In this document: positions 16,754-25,186 of the stretch, in pieces
Layout of the letters: each line of letters begins with the position of its first letter
Numbering within the stretch: the first letter of the stretch is position 1
Assembly (NCBI RefSeq): GCF_001514265.1
Contig: NZ_KQ948988.1
Span: 186,001-250,000, forward strand
Reading direction: 5' to 3'
Source of the DNA: Streptomyces resistomycificus
GTDB taxonomy: Bacteria; Actinomycetota; Actinomycetes; Streptomycetales; Streptomycetaceae
Length of the DNA stretch: 64,000 nucleotides
Program-made: the position numbers and the translations under genes
Notes under the pieces: model-generated
What the model was told of the DNA's origin: nothing
Databases searched by the model: none
Seen by the model: the letters and a program-made list of their open reading frames with translations, nothing else

Positions 16754-17586
16754 CGACGAAGGCCACCGCCCGCTCCGCACGAAGGCGCCGGTCCCGTTTC
16801 GCGCTCGGCCTCGGGATCGTCGCCGTACCTCTCGTACTGGCCCTCCTCGGTCCCCTGTTCACCGGTGACCCCGGCCCCCGTTCCGCCTCCTTCACCCTCG
16901 GCGGCGGGCACTGGCTCGGCACCGACTTCGTGGGGCGGGACGTCTGGCGGCAGGTGCTGCACGGCGGCCGCACGGTCGTGCTCACCGCGCTCGCCGCGAC
17001 CGCCCTCGCCTACCTGGTCGCCCTGCCGGTCGGGCTGGTGAGCGCGCTCACCCACCTGCGGCGGCTGGAGGACGTGCTGATGCGGCCGCTGGACGTGCTG
17101 CTCGCCGTACCGTCGCTGCTGCTGATCCTGTTGGTGGCGTCCGTGTTCGCGCCGGGCGCGGCCGGGCTGGCGCTGCTGGTCGCGCTGGTGAACGTCCCCG
17201 ACGCGGCCCGGATCGTCCGGGCGGCGGCGGGCGAGGTGGCCGCCCGGCCGGCCGTCGAGGCGCTGCGCATGCAGGGCGAGACCTGGTGGCGCATCGCCGT
17301 CGGCTACGTCGGCCGCTCGAGCCTGCGCACCCTCGCCGCCGACGCCGGGATCCGGCTGACCGGCGTGCTGTACCTGGTGTCGACGGCCGCGTTCCTCGGT
17401 GTGGGCGTCGCCCCGGACGCCGCCGACTGGGCGGTCATGGTCGACCGCAACCGCACCGGCCTGCTCGTCCAGCCCTGGGCCGTGGTGGTGCCCGCGCTGT
17501 TGATCGTGGCGCTGACGACGGGCACCAACCTGCTCTTCGACGCCGCGCTGGAGAAGACCCCGCGAACGAAGGGACGGCGGCCGTGA
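16750..17586 (+). CDS. ABC permease (DppC/NikC type)
   Basis: 278 aa from GTG 16750, overlapping the previous stop by GTGA. DppC-like features: N-terminal helix, GTDFVGRDVWRQVLHGGR (the conserved entry motif of this subunit), membrane helices and the EAA loop AVEALRMQGETWWRIAVGYV. It pairs with the upstream DppB-type subunit. Confidence 0.87.
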   Translation: MTTKATARSARRRRSRFALGLGIVAVPLVLALLGPLFTGDPGPRSASFTLGGGHWLGTDFVGRDVWRQVLHGGRTVVLTALAATALAYLVALPVGLVSALTHLRRLEDVLMRPLDVLLAVPSLLLILLVASVFAPGAAGLALLVALVNVPDAARIVRAAAGEVAARPAVEALRMQGETWWRIAVGYVGRSSLRTLAADAGIRLTGVLYLVSTAAFLGVGVAPDAADWAVMVDRNRTGLLVQPWAVVVPALLIVALTTGTNLLFDAALEKTPRTKGRRP

Positions 17587-19139
17587 GGAACTCGACGGAC
17601 CCTGTCGCCGAGATCCGTGACCTGCGCGTCGAGATCGACGGCCGCGCGATCGTGGACGGGGTGCGCCTGCGGGTGCGGCCCGGGAAGGTGACCGCGCTGG
17701 TCGGCGCCTCCGGCAGCGGGAAGACCACGACCGGCCTGGCGCTGCTGGGGGAGTACCCGCCCGGCGCCACGGTCACGGGGGAGGTGCTCCGGGCCGGCGA
17801 CGCTCCGGCCGGGTACGTGCCGCAGCACCCCGCCGCCGTCCTCAACCCGGCCCGGCGCGTCAGCGCCCTACTCGACGACCTCGCCCGTCCCCAGGTCCGC
17901 CACCTGCCCCGGTCCGAACGCCGCGGTGCGGCCCGCGAGCTGGTCCTGCGCGCCCTGGCCGACGCACAACTGCCCGACGGCGAGGTCCTGTTGCGCCGCC
18001 ACCCCCACCAGCTCTCCGGCGGGCAGCAGCAACGCGTGGTCCTCGCGCAGGCCCTGCTGCTCGGCGCCCGGTTCGTCGTCGCCGACGAACCGACCACCGG
18101 GCAGGACGCGTTGACCAAGAGCCGTATCGTTCAGCAGCTGGCCGCGGTGGCGGCACGCGGCATCGCGGTCGTGCTGCTCAGCCACGACCTGGACGTGGTG
18201 CGGGCACTGGCCGACGAGGTGCTCGTGATGCGCGACGGCCGGGTCGTGGAGTCGGGCCCGGTGCGGCGGCTGTGGAGCGCCCCCCGTCACGAGTGGACCC
18301 GCCGGCTCCTCGACGAGCGGCGGCCCGTCCCGGAAGGCGGGACGAGCCCGGATGCCGGTCCACCCGTCCTCGAAGTACGTGACCTGGTCGCCGCACACGG
18401 ACGTTCCACGGTGCTGCGCGTCCCCCGTATCACCCTGCGGGCCGGCGAGTGCCTGGCCGTCGTCGGCCGTTCCGGCAGCGGCAAGACCACCCTCGCACGC
18501 TGCCTGGCCGGGCTGCACCGGGACCACCGGGGCGAGATCCTGCTCGACGGCACCGCGCTGCCGCGCAGTCTGCGCCACCGCGACCGGGCCCGACTCGCCG
18601 CCGTGCAGTACGTCTTCCAGGACGCCAGGGCCGCCTTCGACGAGCACCGCGCGATGCTCGGCCAGGTCGCCCGCACGGCAGTCCGGCTGCGCGGCGTGGA
18701 CGAACACACGGCAGTACGGGAGGCTTCGGCCATGCTCGGCCGGCTCGGTCTGGCCGGGGACCTGGCCCACCGCCTCCCCGGCGAACTCTCCGGCGGTGAA
18801 CTCCAGCGTGCCGCCCTCGCCCGCGCTCTGCTGGCCCGCCCCAGGATCCTGGTCTGCGACGAGATCACCTCCGGGCTCGACACGGTCACCCGGCGCGCCC
18901 TCCTCGATCTCCTGGCCGGCCTGCTGGGTGAACGCGACGACCTGTCCCTGGTCCTCGTCACCCACGACCTGGACACCGCACGGCTCGCCGACCGCATCGC
19001 CGTACTGGACGCGGGTGACCTGGTCGAACAAGGCCCGGCCCAGCAGGTGTTGACGGCACCTCGGCACCCGTTCACCGTCTCTCTCCTGGAGGCGACCGCG
19101 CACCTGTCGTCCGGGAACCGCTCCCGGGCCGGAACATGA
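17583..19139 (+). CDS. Dual ABC ATPase (fused DppD/DppF type)
   Basis: 518 aa from GTG 17583, overlapping the permease stop. Two full ABC cassettes are fused. Domain 1 (about 1-250) has GASGSGKTT, LSGGQQQR and VVADEPTTG. Domain 2 (about 260-510) has GRSGSGKTTLA, LSGGELQRAAL and LVCDEITSGLD. It energises the two permeases above. A single fused ATPase replaces the separate NikD/NikE subunits. It is the last gene of the coupled operon. Confidence 0.88.
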   Translation: MRNSTDPVAEIRDLRVEIDGRAIVDGVRLRVRPGKVTALVGASGSGKTTTGLALLGEYPPGATVTGEVLRAGDAPAGYVPQHPAAVLNPARRVSALLDDLARPQVRHLPRSERRGAARELVLRALADAQLPDGEVLLRRHPHQLSGGQQQRVVLAQALLLGARFVVADEPTTGQDALTKSRIVQQLAAVAARGIAVVLLSHDLDVVRALADEVLVMRDGRVVESGPVRRLWSAPRHEWTRRLLDERRPVPEGGTSPDAGPPVLEVRDLVAAHGRSTVLRVPRITLRAGECLAVVGRSGSGKTTLARCLAGLHRDHRGEILLDGTALPRSLRHRDRARLAAVQYVFQDARAAFDEHRAMLGQVARTAVRLRGVDEHTAVREASAMLGRLGLAGDLAHRLPGELSGGELQRAALARALLARPRILVCDEITSGLDTVTRRALLDLLAGLLGERDDLSLVLVTHDLDTARLADRIAVLDAGDLVEQGPAQQVLTAPRHPFTVSLLEATAHLSSGNRSRAGT

Positions 19140-19305
19140 GAGGTGTCCGGGGCGACTGCGCTGCGCGATGCCCATCCAGCGCTCCGGGCACGCCGGTTGG
19201 GCACGTACCTCATCGCGTACGCCCGCCCGCCCGAGGTCCACGAGGCCACCCTGCGCCGGATGTTCCTCGGCAGTCCGGACGGCGGCCGCCCAGGACGGCC
19301 GACCG

Positions 19306-20628
19306 TCACCACCCGGTCAGCAGCAGGTGGTTGAGCAGCAGCGCGACAACGGCCTGCGCCGCCAGCCACCCCCGGGCGCCCGTCAGCCACGCGCAGGCCG
19401 GCAGCAGCCACACCGCGAACGGCAGCCAGATGCGTTCCGTCTCCGCCTTGCTCATGCCGGACAGGTCGGCGGCGAGCAGGGCGATCAGCGCGGCGAGCAC
19501 GAGCACGCCGAGGCGGACGTCGGGTCGGGCGCGGCGCCGAAGGAGCGTGACGCCGGTCCGCCGCAGCCCCGCCACCGTCGCCGGACCCACCACCAGCACC
19601 GTGCACGCCAGGTTCGCCCACACCCAGTAGCCGTACGGCCGGACCCCGCCCGCCCCCTGGTGGTAGCGGCGGACCAGCAGCCGGTACGCCTCCCACCAGT
19701 CGAAGCCGGCGAGGGTGAACACCGCCGGGACGACGACGAGGCCGGCCGGCAGGAGGAGCAGGGCCCGGGTGCGGCGCGGGCCCAGCAGGAGGACGGCGCC
19801 GGCGATCACCGCGAACAGCGTCAGACCGTACGACAGGTAGCAGGTCAGGCCGAACAGCAGGCCCGCGGCACCCGCGGTCCACGCCGGCCGGTGTCCCGTC
19901 ACCGCCAGGGCGAGAAGGGCCGTCGCCCAGGCCGCGACCGCCGCGAAGTAGCCGTCGGCGGACGTGCCCACCCACACGGCGGCCGGGGCCAGGACGAGGA
20001 AGGGCGCGGCCCTGCGGGCGAGCGACTCGTCCGCGAGGACCCGCACGGCGACCAGCACCGCGACCGCCGCCGTCGTGCCGACGGTGATGCACCAGGCGCC
20101 CGCCCAGCCCCCGCCGCCGAGCCCGACCCGGTCCAGGAGGACGAAGGTGAGGGTCGCCGCCGGGGGATGACCGGCGACGTGGGCGGGCCAGTTGTCGGGA
20201 GAGTCGATCAGGATGTGCCCGGTGAAGTCCGCCAGCGCGGCCGGGATGTCGGGGAAGCGGTCGACGACCGGCAGGTACTCGCTGCGGGTCGTCAGCTGCT
20301 CGGCGACGCCCCGGTGCCAGCCGTCGACCAGGGCGAGCGAGAACGTCCAGGCCATGCCGGCGGCCCAGACGCCCAGGAGCAGCACGCGCCAGGGCAGCCG
20401 GGCGGCGAGGGCGGGGCCGTACGCGACGACCAGGGCGGCGACGACCAGGGCGGCCGGGGTGCCGGGGCCGAGGTGCGGGTCCCACGTCGCCAGCAGCGGC
20501 GGCCACCCGACGCGGAGGGTGCCGTCCCGGTGCTCGACGGCCGTGCCGACCAGGGCGGCGGTCGCCACGAGCAGCGCGGCGGCAAGGGTCGCGTACAGGT
20601 CACGTAGGAGAGCGCGGTTCACGCGCAA
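19306..20628 (-). CDS. Polytopic membrane protein, putative glycosyltransferase (mannosyltransferase-like)
   Basis: 440 aa from GTG 20628. About a dozen hydrophobic helices, with periplasmic loops containing RFPDIPAALADF and DSPDNWPAHVAGHPPAATL. The layout resembles GT-C polyprenyl-phosphate-dependent glycosyltransferases (ArnT/mannosyltransferase-like integral membrane proteins of actinobacteria). It neighbours a GT2, a DUF2064 protein and a methyltransferase in opposite or shared orientation. Acceptor and donor are unknown. Confidence 0.6.
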   Translation of the reverse strand: MRVNRALLRDLYATLAAALLVATAALVGTAVEHRDGTLRVGWPPLLATWDPHLGPGTPAALVVAALVVAYGPALAARLPWRVLLLGVWAAGMAWTFSLALVDGWHRGVAEQLTTRSEYLPVVDRFPDIPAALADFTGHILIDSPDNWPAHVAGHPPAATLTFVLLDRVGLGGGGWAGAWCITVGTTAAVAVLVAVRVLADESLARRAAPFLVLAPAAVWVGTSADGYFAAVAAWATALLALAVTGHRPAWTAGAAGLLFGLTCYLSYGLTLFAVIAGAVLLLGPRRTRALLLLPAGLVVVPAVFTLAGFDWWEAYRLLVRRYHQGAGGVRPYGYWVWANLACTVLVVGPATVAGLRRTGVTLLRRRARPDVRLGVLVLAALIALLAADLSGMSKAETERIWLPFAVWLLPACAWLTGARGWLAAQAVVALLLNHLLLTGW

Positions 20629-20735
20629 ACGCTAGGTCGCGAGAGCTCGCCCGGACGGCTGACAGGCGCGGACGTCAGAGTTTCGTCATGGTTCACGGCC
20701 CCTTGCCGGGGGTGGCCCGGGCCTACGGTCGGGGC

Positions 20736-21956
20736 ATGGCACGCACTCCCTTCTCGCCCGCGTTCTGGCGCAGCCCCCTGCGCGGTCCCCGGCTGACCTC
20801 GCTGCTCGGCGTGGTGCTGCTCGGCGGAATCACCGTGCTGTTCCTGACCGGGCTGCTGTCGTACGCCGCCTACAACCCGGACTTGTCACCCGTGAACGAC
20901 AAGACCCCGGACAAGGGGATCCTCGGCTTCTACCTCTTCTCCTGGCCGACCGACCCGCACTGGCTGTACCGGCTCAACCAGGGCGTCCACGTCACCCTCG
21001 GCATCACCCTGATCCCCGTCCTGCTGGCCAAGCTGTGGTCGGTCGTGCCGAAGCTGTTCACGCTGCCGCCCGCGCGCTCCCTCGCGCACGCGCTGGAACG
21101 TGTCTCCCTGCTGCTCCTGGTCGGCGGCGCCCTGTTCGAGTTCGTGACCGGAGTCCTCAACGTCCAGCTCGACTACGTCTTCCCCGGCTCCTTCTACCCC
21201 CTGCACTTCTACGGCGCCTGGGTGTTCTTCGCCGCGTTCGTCGCGCACGCCGCCCTCAAGACACCGGCGGCCCTCCGCAACCTGCGTCAACTACGCGAAG
21301 AGAAAGACGAGTTGGTGTCCCCCGAGCCTGCCGAGGCCACCGTCTCCCGGCGGGGTGCCCTCGGTCTGGTCGGCGGCGGCTCCCTGCTGCTCCTCGCCAC
21401 CACGGCCGGACAGAACTTCGACGGGCCGCTGCGCCGCACCGCCCTGCTCGCCCCGCACGGCGGTGCCGAGCCGGGCACGGGACCGGGCGCCTTCCAGATC
21501 AACAAGACCGCCGCGTACGCCGGCATCGACGCGGCGGAGACCGGTGACCAGGTGTGGCGGCTGGTCGTCGTCGGACGCACCGGGACCGTCCGGCTGGGCC
21601 GGGCCGATCTGCTGCGGCTCCCGCTGCACAGCGCCGCGCTGCCCATCGCCTGCGTGGAGGGCTGGTCGACCTCCGACCAGTGGTGGCGCGGCGTGCGGCT
21701 GCGGGACCTCGCCGCCCTCGTCGGGTACGACGATCCGCCCGACGTCCTGGTGGAGTCCCTGCAGCGCCGCGGCGCCTTCCGGCGGGCCGCCCTGCGCGCC
21801 AACCAGGTCGCCGACCCGCGCTCCCTGCTCGCCCTGTTCGTCAACGGTGAGGAGCTGACCCCCGACCACGGCCACCCGGCGCGGGTCATCGTGCCCGCCG
21901 CGCCCGGCGTGCTCAACACCAAGTGGGTGGCCCACATGACCTTCGGAGACCTGTGA
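20736..21956 (+). CDS. Membrane-bound molybdopterin-dependent oxidoreductase with b561-like anchor
   Basis: 406 aa from ATG 20736 (an ATG at 20688 is also in frame; neither has a clear RBS). Residues about 1-175 form four helices with paired histidines (YRLNQGVHVTLG, YPLHFYGAWVFFAAFVAHA), as in cytochrome b561-like anchors. A Tat-like SRRGALGLVGGG precedes a SUOX/YedY-type domain (about 235-406) with LPIACVEGWS, whose Cys is the expected molybdenum ligand, and WWRGVRLRDLAALVG. It is probably an extracytoplasmic reductase. It shares TGATG with the next gene. Confidence 0.78.
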   Translation: MARTPFSPAFWRSPLRGPRLTSLLGVVLLGGITVLFLTGLLSYAAYNPDLSPVNDKTPDKGILGFYLFSWPTDPHWLYRLNQGVHVTLGITLIPVLLAKLWSVVPKLFTLPPARSLAHALERVSLLLLVGGALFEFVTGVLNVQLDYVFPGSFYPLHFYGAWVFFAAFVAHAALKTPAALRNLRQLREEKDELVSPEPAEATVSRRGALGLVGGGSLLLLATTAGQNFDGPLRRTALLAPHGGAEPGTGPGAFQINKTAAYAGIDAAETGDQVWRLVVVGRTGTVRLGRADLLRLPLHSAALPIACVEGWSTSDQWWRGVRLRDLAALVGYDDPPDVLVESLQRRGAFRRAALRANQVADPRSLLALFVNGEELTPDHGHPARVIVPAAPGVLNTKWVAHMTFGDL

Positions 21957-22408
21957 TGCGACCGCGGATCCCCGTCGGAAGCCCCCTGCAGATCCTGCTG
22001 CTCGCCTGCTCGTTCGCCCTCGCCGGATACGCGGGTGTGCGCCTGTTCGCGGACGACTGGCTCGGCGTCGCCCTGTGGTTCGTGGGCGCGGCCGTCCTGC
22101 ACGACCTGGTGCTGCTGCCGTTGTACGCCGGGCTCGACCGCGCACTGGTGAGGGCGGCGGGCCGGCGCAGGGAGTGGATCTCCTACGTCCGGGTGCCCGC
22201 CGCGCTCTCCGCGCTGCTCCTGCTGGTCTGGTTCCCCCTGATCAGCGGGCGGGTGGCGGGGCGTTACGCCTTGGCCACCGGCCTGTCCGCCGACGGGTTC
22301 GCGGCCCGCTGGCTGCTGCTGACGGCCGCGCTGTTCGGCGGCTCGGCACTGCTGTTCGTGGTGCGGGTCCGCAGGGCGACGAAGGACCGTCCGCCGGCCG
22401 CCCACTGA
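21956..22408 (+). CDS. Small membrane protein downstream of the molybdopterin oxidoreductase
   Basis: 150 aa from ATG 21956, with a 1-nt stop/start overlap with the oxidoreductase gene, so it is translationally coupled. It has four hydrophobic segments (LLLACSFALAGYAG, ALWFVGAAVLHDLVLL and two near the C-terminus). I recognise no domain; coupling suggests an accessory subunit. Its 3' end overlaps the convergent methyltransferase gene by 145 nt. Confidence 0.65.
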   Translation: MRPRIPVGSPLQILLLACSFALAGYAGVRLFADDWLGVALWFVGAAVLHDLVLLPLYAGLDRALVRAAGRRREWISYVRVPAALSALLLLVWFPLISGRVAGRYALATGLSADGFAARWLLLTAALFGGSALLFVVRVRRATKDRPPAAH

Positions 22409-23037
22409 CCGACGGCACCCCAGCCCGCGCGGTCCGCGTGCCGCAGCAGGGCCGGTGTGCCCAGCCGCGCCCACGGGAACGGGCTGCCCGTCGCCCCCCG
22501 GGCGTCGGCCACCCGGACCAGCACCCGTTCGTCGAGGTCCAGCCCGGGCACCGTCTCCACGACCAACAGACCGCCGGGGCACAGAAGTTCGGACATCCGG
22601 CCGAGGAGCACCGCCGGGTCGCCGCCGATGCCCACGTTGCCGTCGATCAGGAGCGCGGTGCCCCAGCGGCCCTCGCCGGGCAGCGGCTCGAACACCGAGC
22701 GCCGCAGTGCCGGCCCGCCGAGCGCCCCGGTCCGGGAGACGGCCGCCTCGCTGACGTCGATGCCGAGCACCCGCCGCCCCTGGGCGCCCAGGGCCGCGAC
22801 CAGCCGCCCCGGACCGCAGCCGACGTCGAGCACCGCGCCCTCGCAGCGCCGCAGCACCTCGAGGTCCGCCGCGTCGGCGTCCGCGCACCAGCGCTCCACC
22901 TCCAGGGGGAGCAGCCAGCCGTCGGCCCGGCGCAGGAAGAGCGGGCCGCGGCCGGTGCGCAGGGCGTCGGCGTAGGGGTCGGCGGACCAGGGCTCGGTGC
23001 GAGGCGCCCGCTGTCGGGCGATCCGTACGGTGCTCAT
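22264..23037 (-). CDS. Class I SAM-dependent methyltransferase
   Basis: 257 aa; ATG 23037 overlaps the stop of the DUF2064 gene (ATGA). Motif I is AVLDVGCGPGRLVAAL (near residue 70), followed by VLGIDVSEAAV and LLIDGNVGIGGDP. It is coupled with DUF2064 and GT2 genes, a trio common in actinobacteria. The substrate is unknown. The last 145 nt run antisense through the small membrane protein gene, so the true 3' end may be shorter. Confidence 0.75.
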   Translation of the reverse strand: MSTVRIARQRAPRTEPWSADPYADALRTGRGPLFLRRADGWLLPLEVERWCADADAADLEVLRRCEGAVLDVGCGPGRLVAALGAQGRRVLGIDVSEAAVSRTGALGGPALRRSVFEPLPGEGRWGTALLIDGNVGIGGDPAVLLGRMSELLCPGGLLVVETVPGLDLDERVLVRVADARGATGSPFPWARLGTPALLRHADRAGWGAVGQWAAGGRSFVALRTRTTNSSAEPPNSAAVSSSQRAANPSADRPVAKA

Positions 23038-23645
23038 CGGACCCCGGTCGTACGGAGCCGGGCCAGCCGCGCGGCGAACCGGCCGCCGGGCGCCGTCCGG
23101 GCGACGGCCTCCGCGTCGTACGCCGTGTCCACGTCCCGCAGTCGCGGCAGCTCCCGCACTCGAAGGCCGGACAGCCGCGCCCGCTGGGCGGCCCCCGTCA
23201 CAGGCGTCGACATCGGTACGCCGAGCAGCAGCGCGGGATCCGGGGCGGCCAGGCCCAGGCCCCAGAAGCCGCCGTCCTCGGCGGGCCCGAACCAGGCGTC
23301 GCAGTCCGCGAAGTCCACGGTGAGCAGCTCCGGCGTCACCTGGGGGGTGTCCATGCCGATGAGCAGGGCAGGGCCGTCGCAGCCGGCGAAGGCCGCGGCC
23401 AGCCGCTCGTCGAGGCCGCCCGCGCACTGTCGTACGACCTCGAAGCCGGGCGGCAGCCACGGGCCGGGCTCGCCCTCCAGCACCAGCACCCGGCGCCGGG
23501 CGGGCGTCCGGGCCACCGCGTCCAGGGTGTCGGCGAGGGAGGCCTCCGCGAGCGCGGCCGCCTCCTCGGGGGTGAACGGCGGGGTCAGGCGGGTCTTCAC
23601 GCGGCCCGGGCGCGGTTCCTTGGCGATGACGAGCAGTGTGGTCAC
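23034..23645 (-). CDS. DUF2064/TIGR04282-type nucleotidyl- or glycosyltransferase
   Basis: 203 aa; ATG 23645 overlaps the GT2 stop. It starts LLVIAKEPRPGRVKTRLTPPF, the hallmark of this family (GT-A-like fold with N-terminal KTRL), then LIGMDTPQVTPELL and AEDGGFWGLGL. Members accompany GT2 enzymes; one group is linked to arsenosugar biosynthesis. The specific reaction here is not evident. Confidence 0.78.
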   Translation of the reverse strand: MTTLLVIAKEPRPGRVKTRLTPPFTPEEAAALAEASLADTLDAVARTPARRRVLVLEGEPGPWLPPGFEVVRQCAGGLDERLAAAFAGCDGPALLIGMDTPQVTPELLTVDFADCDAWFGPAEDGGFWGLGLAAPDPALLLGVPMSTPVTGAAQRARLSGLRVRELPRLRDVDTAYDAEAVARTAPGGRFAARLARLRTTGVR

Positions 23646-24358
23646 GTGCGGACTCCCTTCTCGCCGGCCGTCCCGGCGTCGCTCAGTACCAGGCTCATGT
23701 CCCGCACCGCCTGCCAGGTGCCGCGCCAGGTGCCGGTCACCTTGGAGGTGCCGGTGCGCGGACGGTAGGGGACGTCGTGCTCGGTGATCCGCCAGCCCGC
23801 GTCGGAGGCACGCACCACCATCTCCAGCGGGTAGCCGCTGCGCCGGTCGGTGAGGCCCAGGGCCAGCAACGGCTCACGCCGGGCGGCGCGCAGCGGACCG
23901 AGGTCCCGCAGCCGCAGACCGGTGCGGTGGCGCAGCAGCCGGGTCAGGGCGAGGTTGCCGGCCCGTGCGTGCGGCGGCCAGGCGCCGCGGGTCTGCGGGC
24001 GGCGCCGGCCGAGCACGAGGTCCGCCCCGCCGGCGGCGACCTCGTGCACGAAGGGCACCAGGTCGGCCGGATCGAGCGAGGCGTCGCAGTCGCAGAAGCA
24101 GACGATGTCGGCCGTCGCGGCCCGCAGCCCGGCGTGGCAGGCGGCGCCGAAGCCGCGCTGCTCCTCGCGCACGACACTCGCGCCGAGGGCGTGGGCGACG
24201 CGGGCCGAGCCGTCCGTGGACCCGTTGTCCACGACCAGCGCCCGCCAGCCGGGCGGGATGCGCTCCAGCACCCAGGGCAGCGCCTCGGCCTCGTCGAGGC
24301 AGGGGAGTACGACGTCCACGGACACGGGGTCCGGAACGGGTTCGCAAGAGGTCGTCAC
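23642..24358 (-). CDS. Family 2 glycosyltransferase (polyprenyl-phosphate glycosyltransferase-like)
   Basis: 238 aa from GTG 24358; a GGGTGAG lies just upstream, and the open frame extends to 24472 without support. GT-A signatures: VDVVLPCLDEAEALPWVL, VVDNGSTDGSARVA, and CFCDCDASLDPADLVPF with acidic metal-binding residues. It resembles DPM1-like enzymes that load sugars onto lipid carriers and could supply a donor for the GT-C-like protein at 19306-20628. ATGA overlap with DUF2064. Confidence 0.8.
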   Translation of the reverse strand: MTTSCEPVPDPVSVDVVLPCLDEAEALPWVLERIPPGWRALVVDNGSTDGSARVAHALGASVVREEQRGFGAACHAGLRAATADIVCFCDCDASLDPADLVPFVHEVAAGGADLVLGRRRPQTRGAWPPHARAGNLALTRLLRHRTGLRLRDLGPLRAARREPLLALGLTDRRSGYPLEMVVRASDAGWRITEHDVPYRPRTGTSKVTGTWRGTWQAVRDMSLVLSDAGTAGEKGVRT

Positions 24359-24470
24359 GACTCTCACCCTACGAGCGCGAAAAGGGCATACCGGACTACG
24401 GCTTCTTACGAAACACGGACGTCGGGAGCCGGGGACCGCACTTCGCCGCCCAGGGTGCGAGGCTGGCGCC

Positions 24471-25184
24471 ATGGAGCAGCAGCCTTACCGGCCGGCCGGG
24501 GCCCGGGTCCTCGTCGTGGACGACGACCCCACCGTCGCCGAGGTGGTCGCCGGATACCTCGACCGGGCCGGATACGTCGTGGAACGCGCCGGGGACGGGC
24601 CCGACGCGCTCGCCCGGGCCGCCGCGCACTGGCCGGACCTGGTCGTCCTCGACCTGATGCTGCCGGGCATGGACGGCCTCGAAGTGTGCCGCCGCATGCG
24701 GGGGCGCGGGCCCGTCCCGGTCATCATGCTCACCGCGCGCGGCGACGAGGACGACCGCATCCTCGGCCTAGAGGTCGGAGCCGACGACTACGTCACCAAA
24801 CCCTTCAGCCCCCGTGAACTCGTGCTGCGTGTCGAGTCCGTCCTGCGCCGCAGCCGGCCCGCCCGGCCGTCCGCGACCCTCCACGCGGCCGGACTCACCC
24901 TGGACCCGACGGCCCGCCGGGCCGCCAAGGGGGGCGTCGAACTCGCCCTCACCATCCGGGAGTTCGATCTCCTCGCCTTCTTCCTGCGCCACCCGGGGCG
25001 GGTGTTCGGACGCGAGGACCTGATGCGCGAGGTGTGGGGCTGGGACTTCGGGGACCTGTCGACCGTGACCGTCCACGTCCGGCGGCTGCGCGGGAAGGTC
25101 GAGGACGATCCGGCGCGACCGCGGCTGATCCAGACCGTGTGGGGCGTGGGGTATCGCTTCGAAGGACCGGAAGGCGAGGCCTGA
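24471..25184 (+). CDS. OmpR/PhoB-type response regulator
   Basis: 237 aa from ATG 24471. Receiver domain with VLVVDDDPTVAE, phospho-acceptor Asp61 (VVLDLMLPGMDG) and Lys in YVTKPFSP; C-terminal winged helix (LTIREFDLLAFFLRHPG, VHVRRLRGKVEDD, WGVGYRFEGP). Two nt before the kinase gene, so an operon. Divergent from the GT2-DUF2064-methyltransferase unit, a likely target. Confidence 0.9.
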   Translation: MEQQPYRPAGARVLVVDDDPTVAEVVAGYLDRAGYVVERAGDGPDALARAAAHWPDLVVLDLMLPGMDGLEVCRRMRGRGPVPVIMLTARGDEDDRILGLEVGADDYVTKPFSPRELVLRVESVLRRSRPARPSATLHAAGLTLDPTARRAAKGGVELALTIREFDLLAFFLRHPGRVFGREDLMREVWGWDFGDLSTVTVHVRRLRGKVEDDPARPRLIQTVWGVGYRFEGPEGEA

Positions 25185-25186
25185 CC

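Noticed and set aside
19143..19334. 63-codon frame on the plus strand just after the dual ATPase gene
   Set aside because: No recognisable family, little room for an RBS after the ATPase stop, and its end overlaps the convergent membrane-protein gene; it could be a relic but the sequence does not support a gene.
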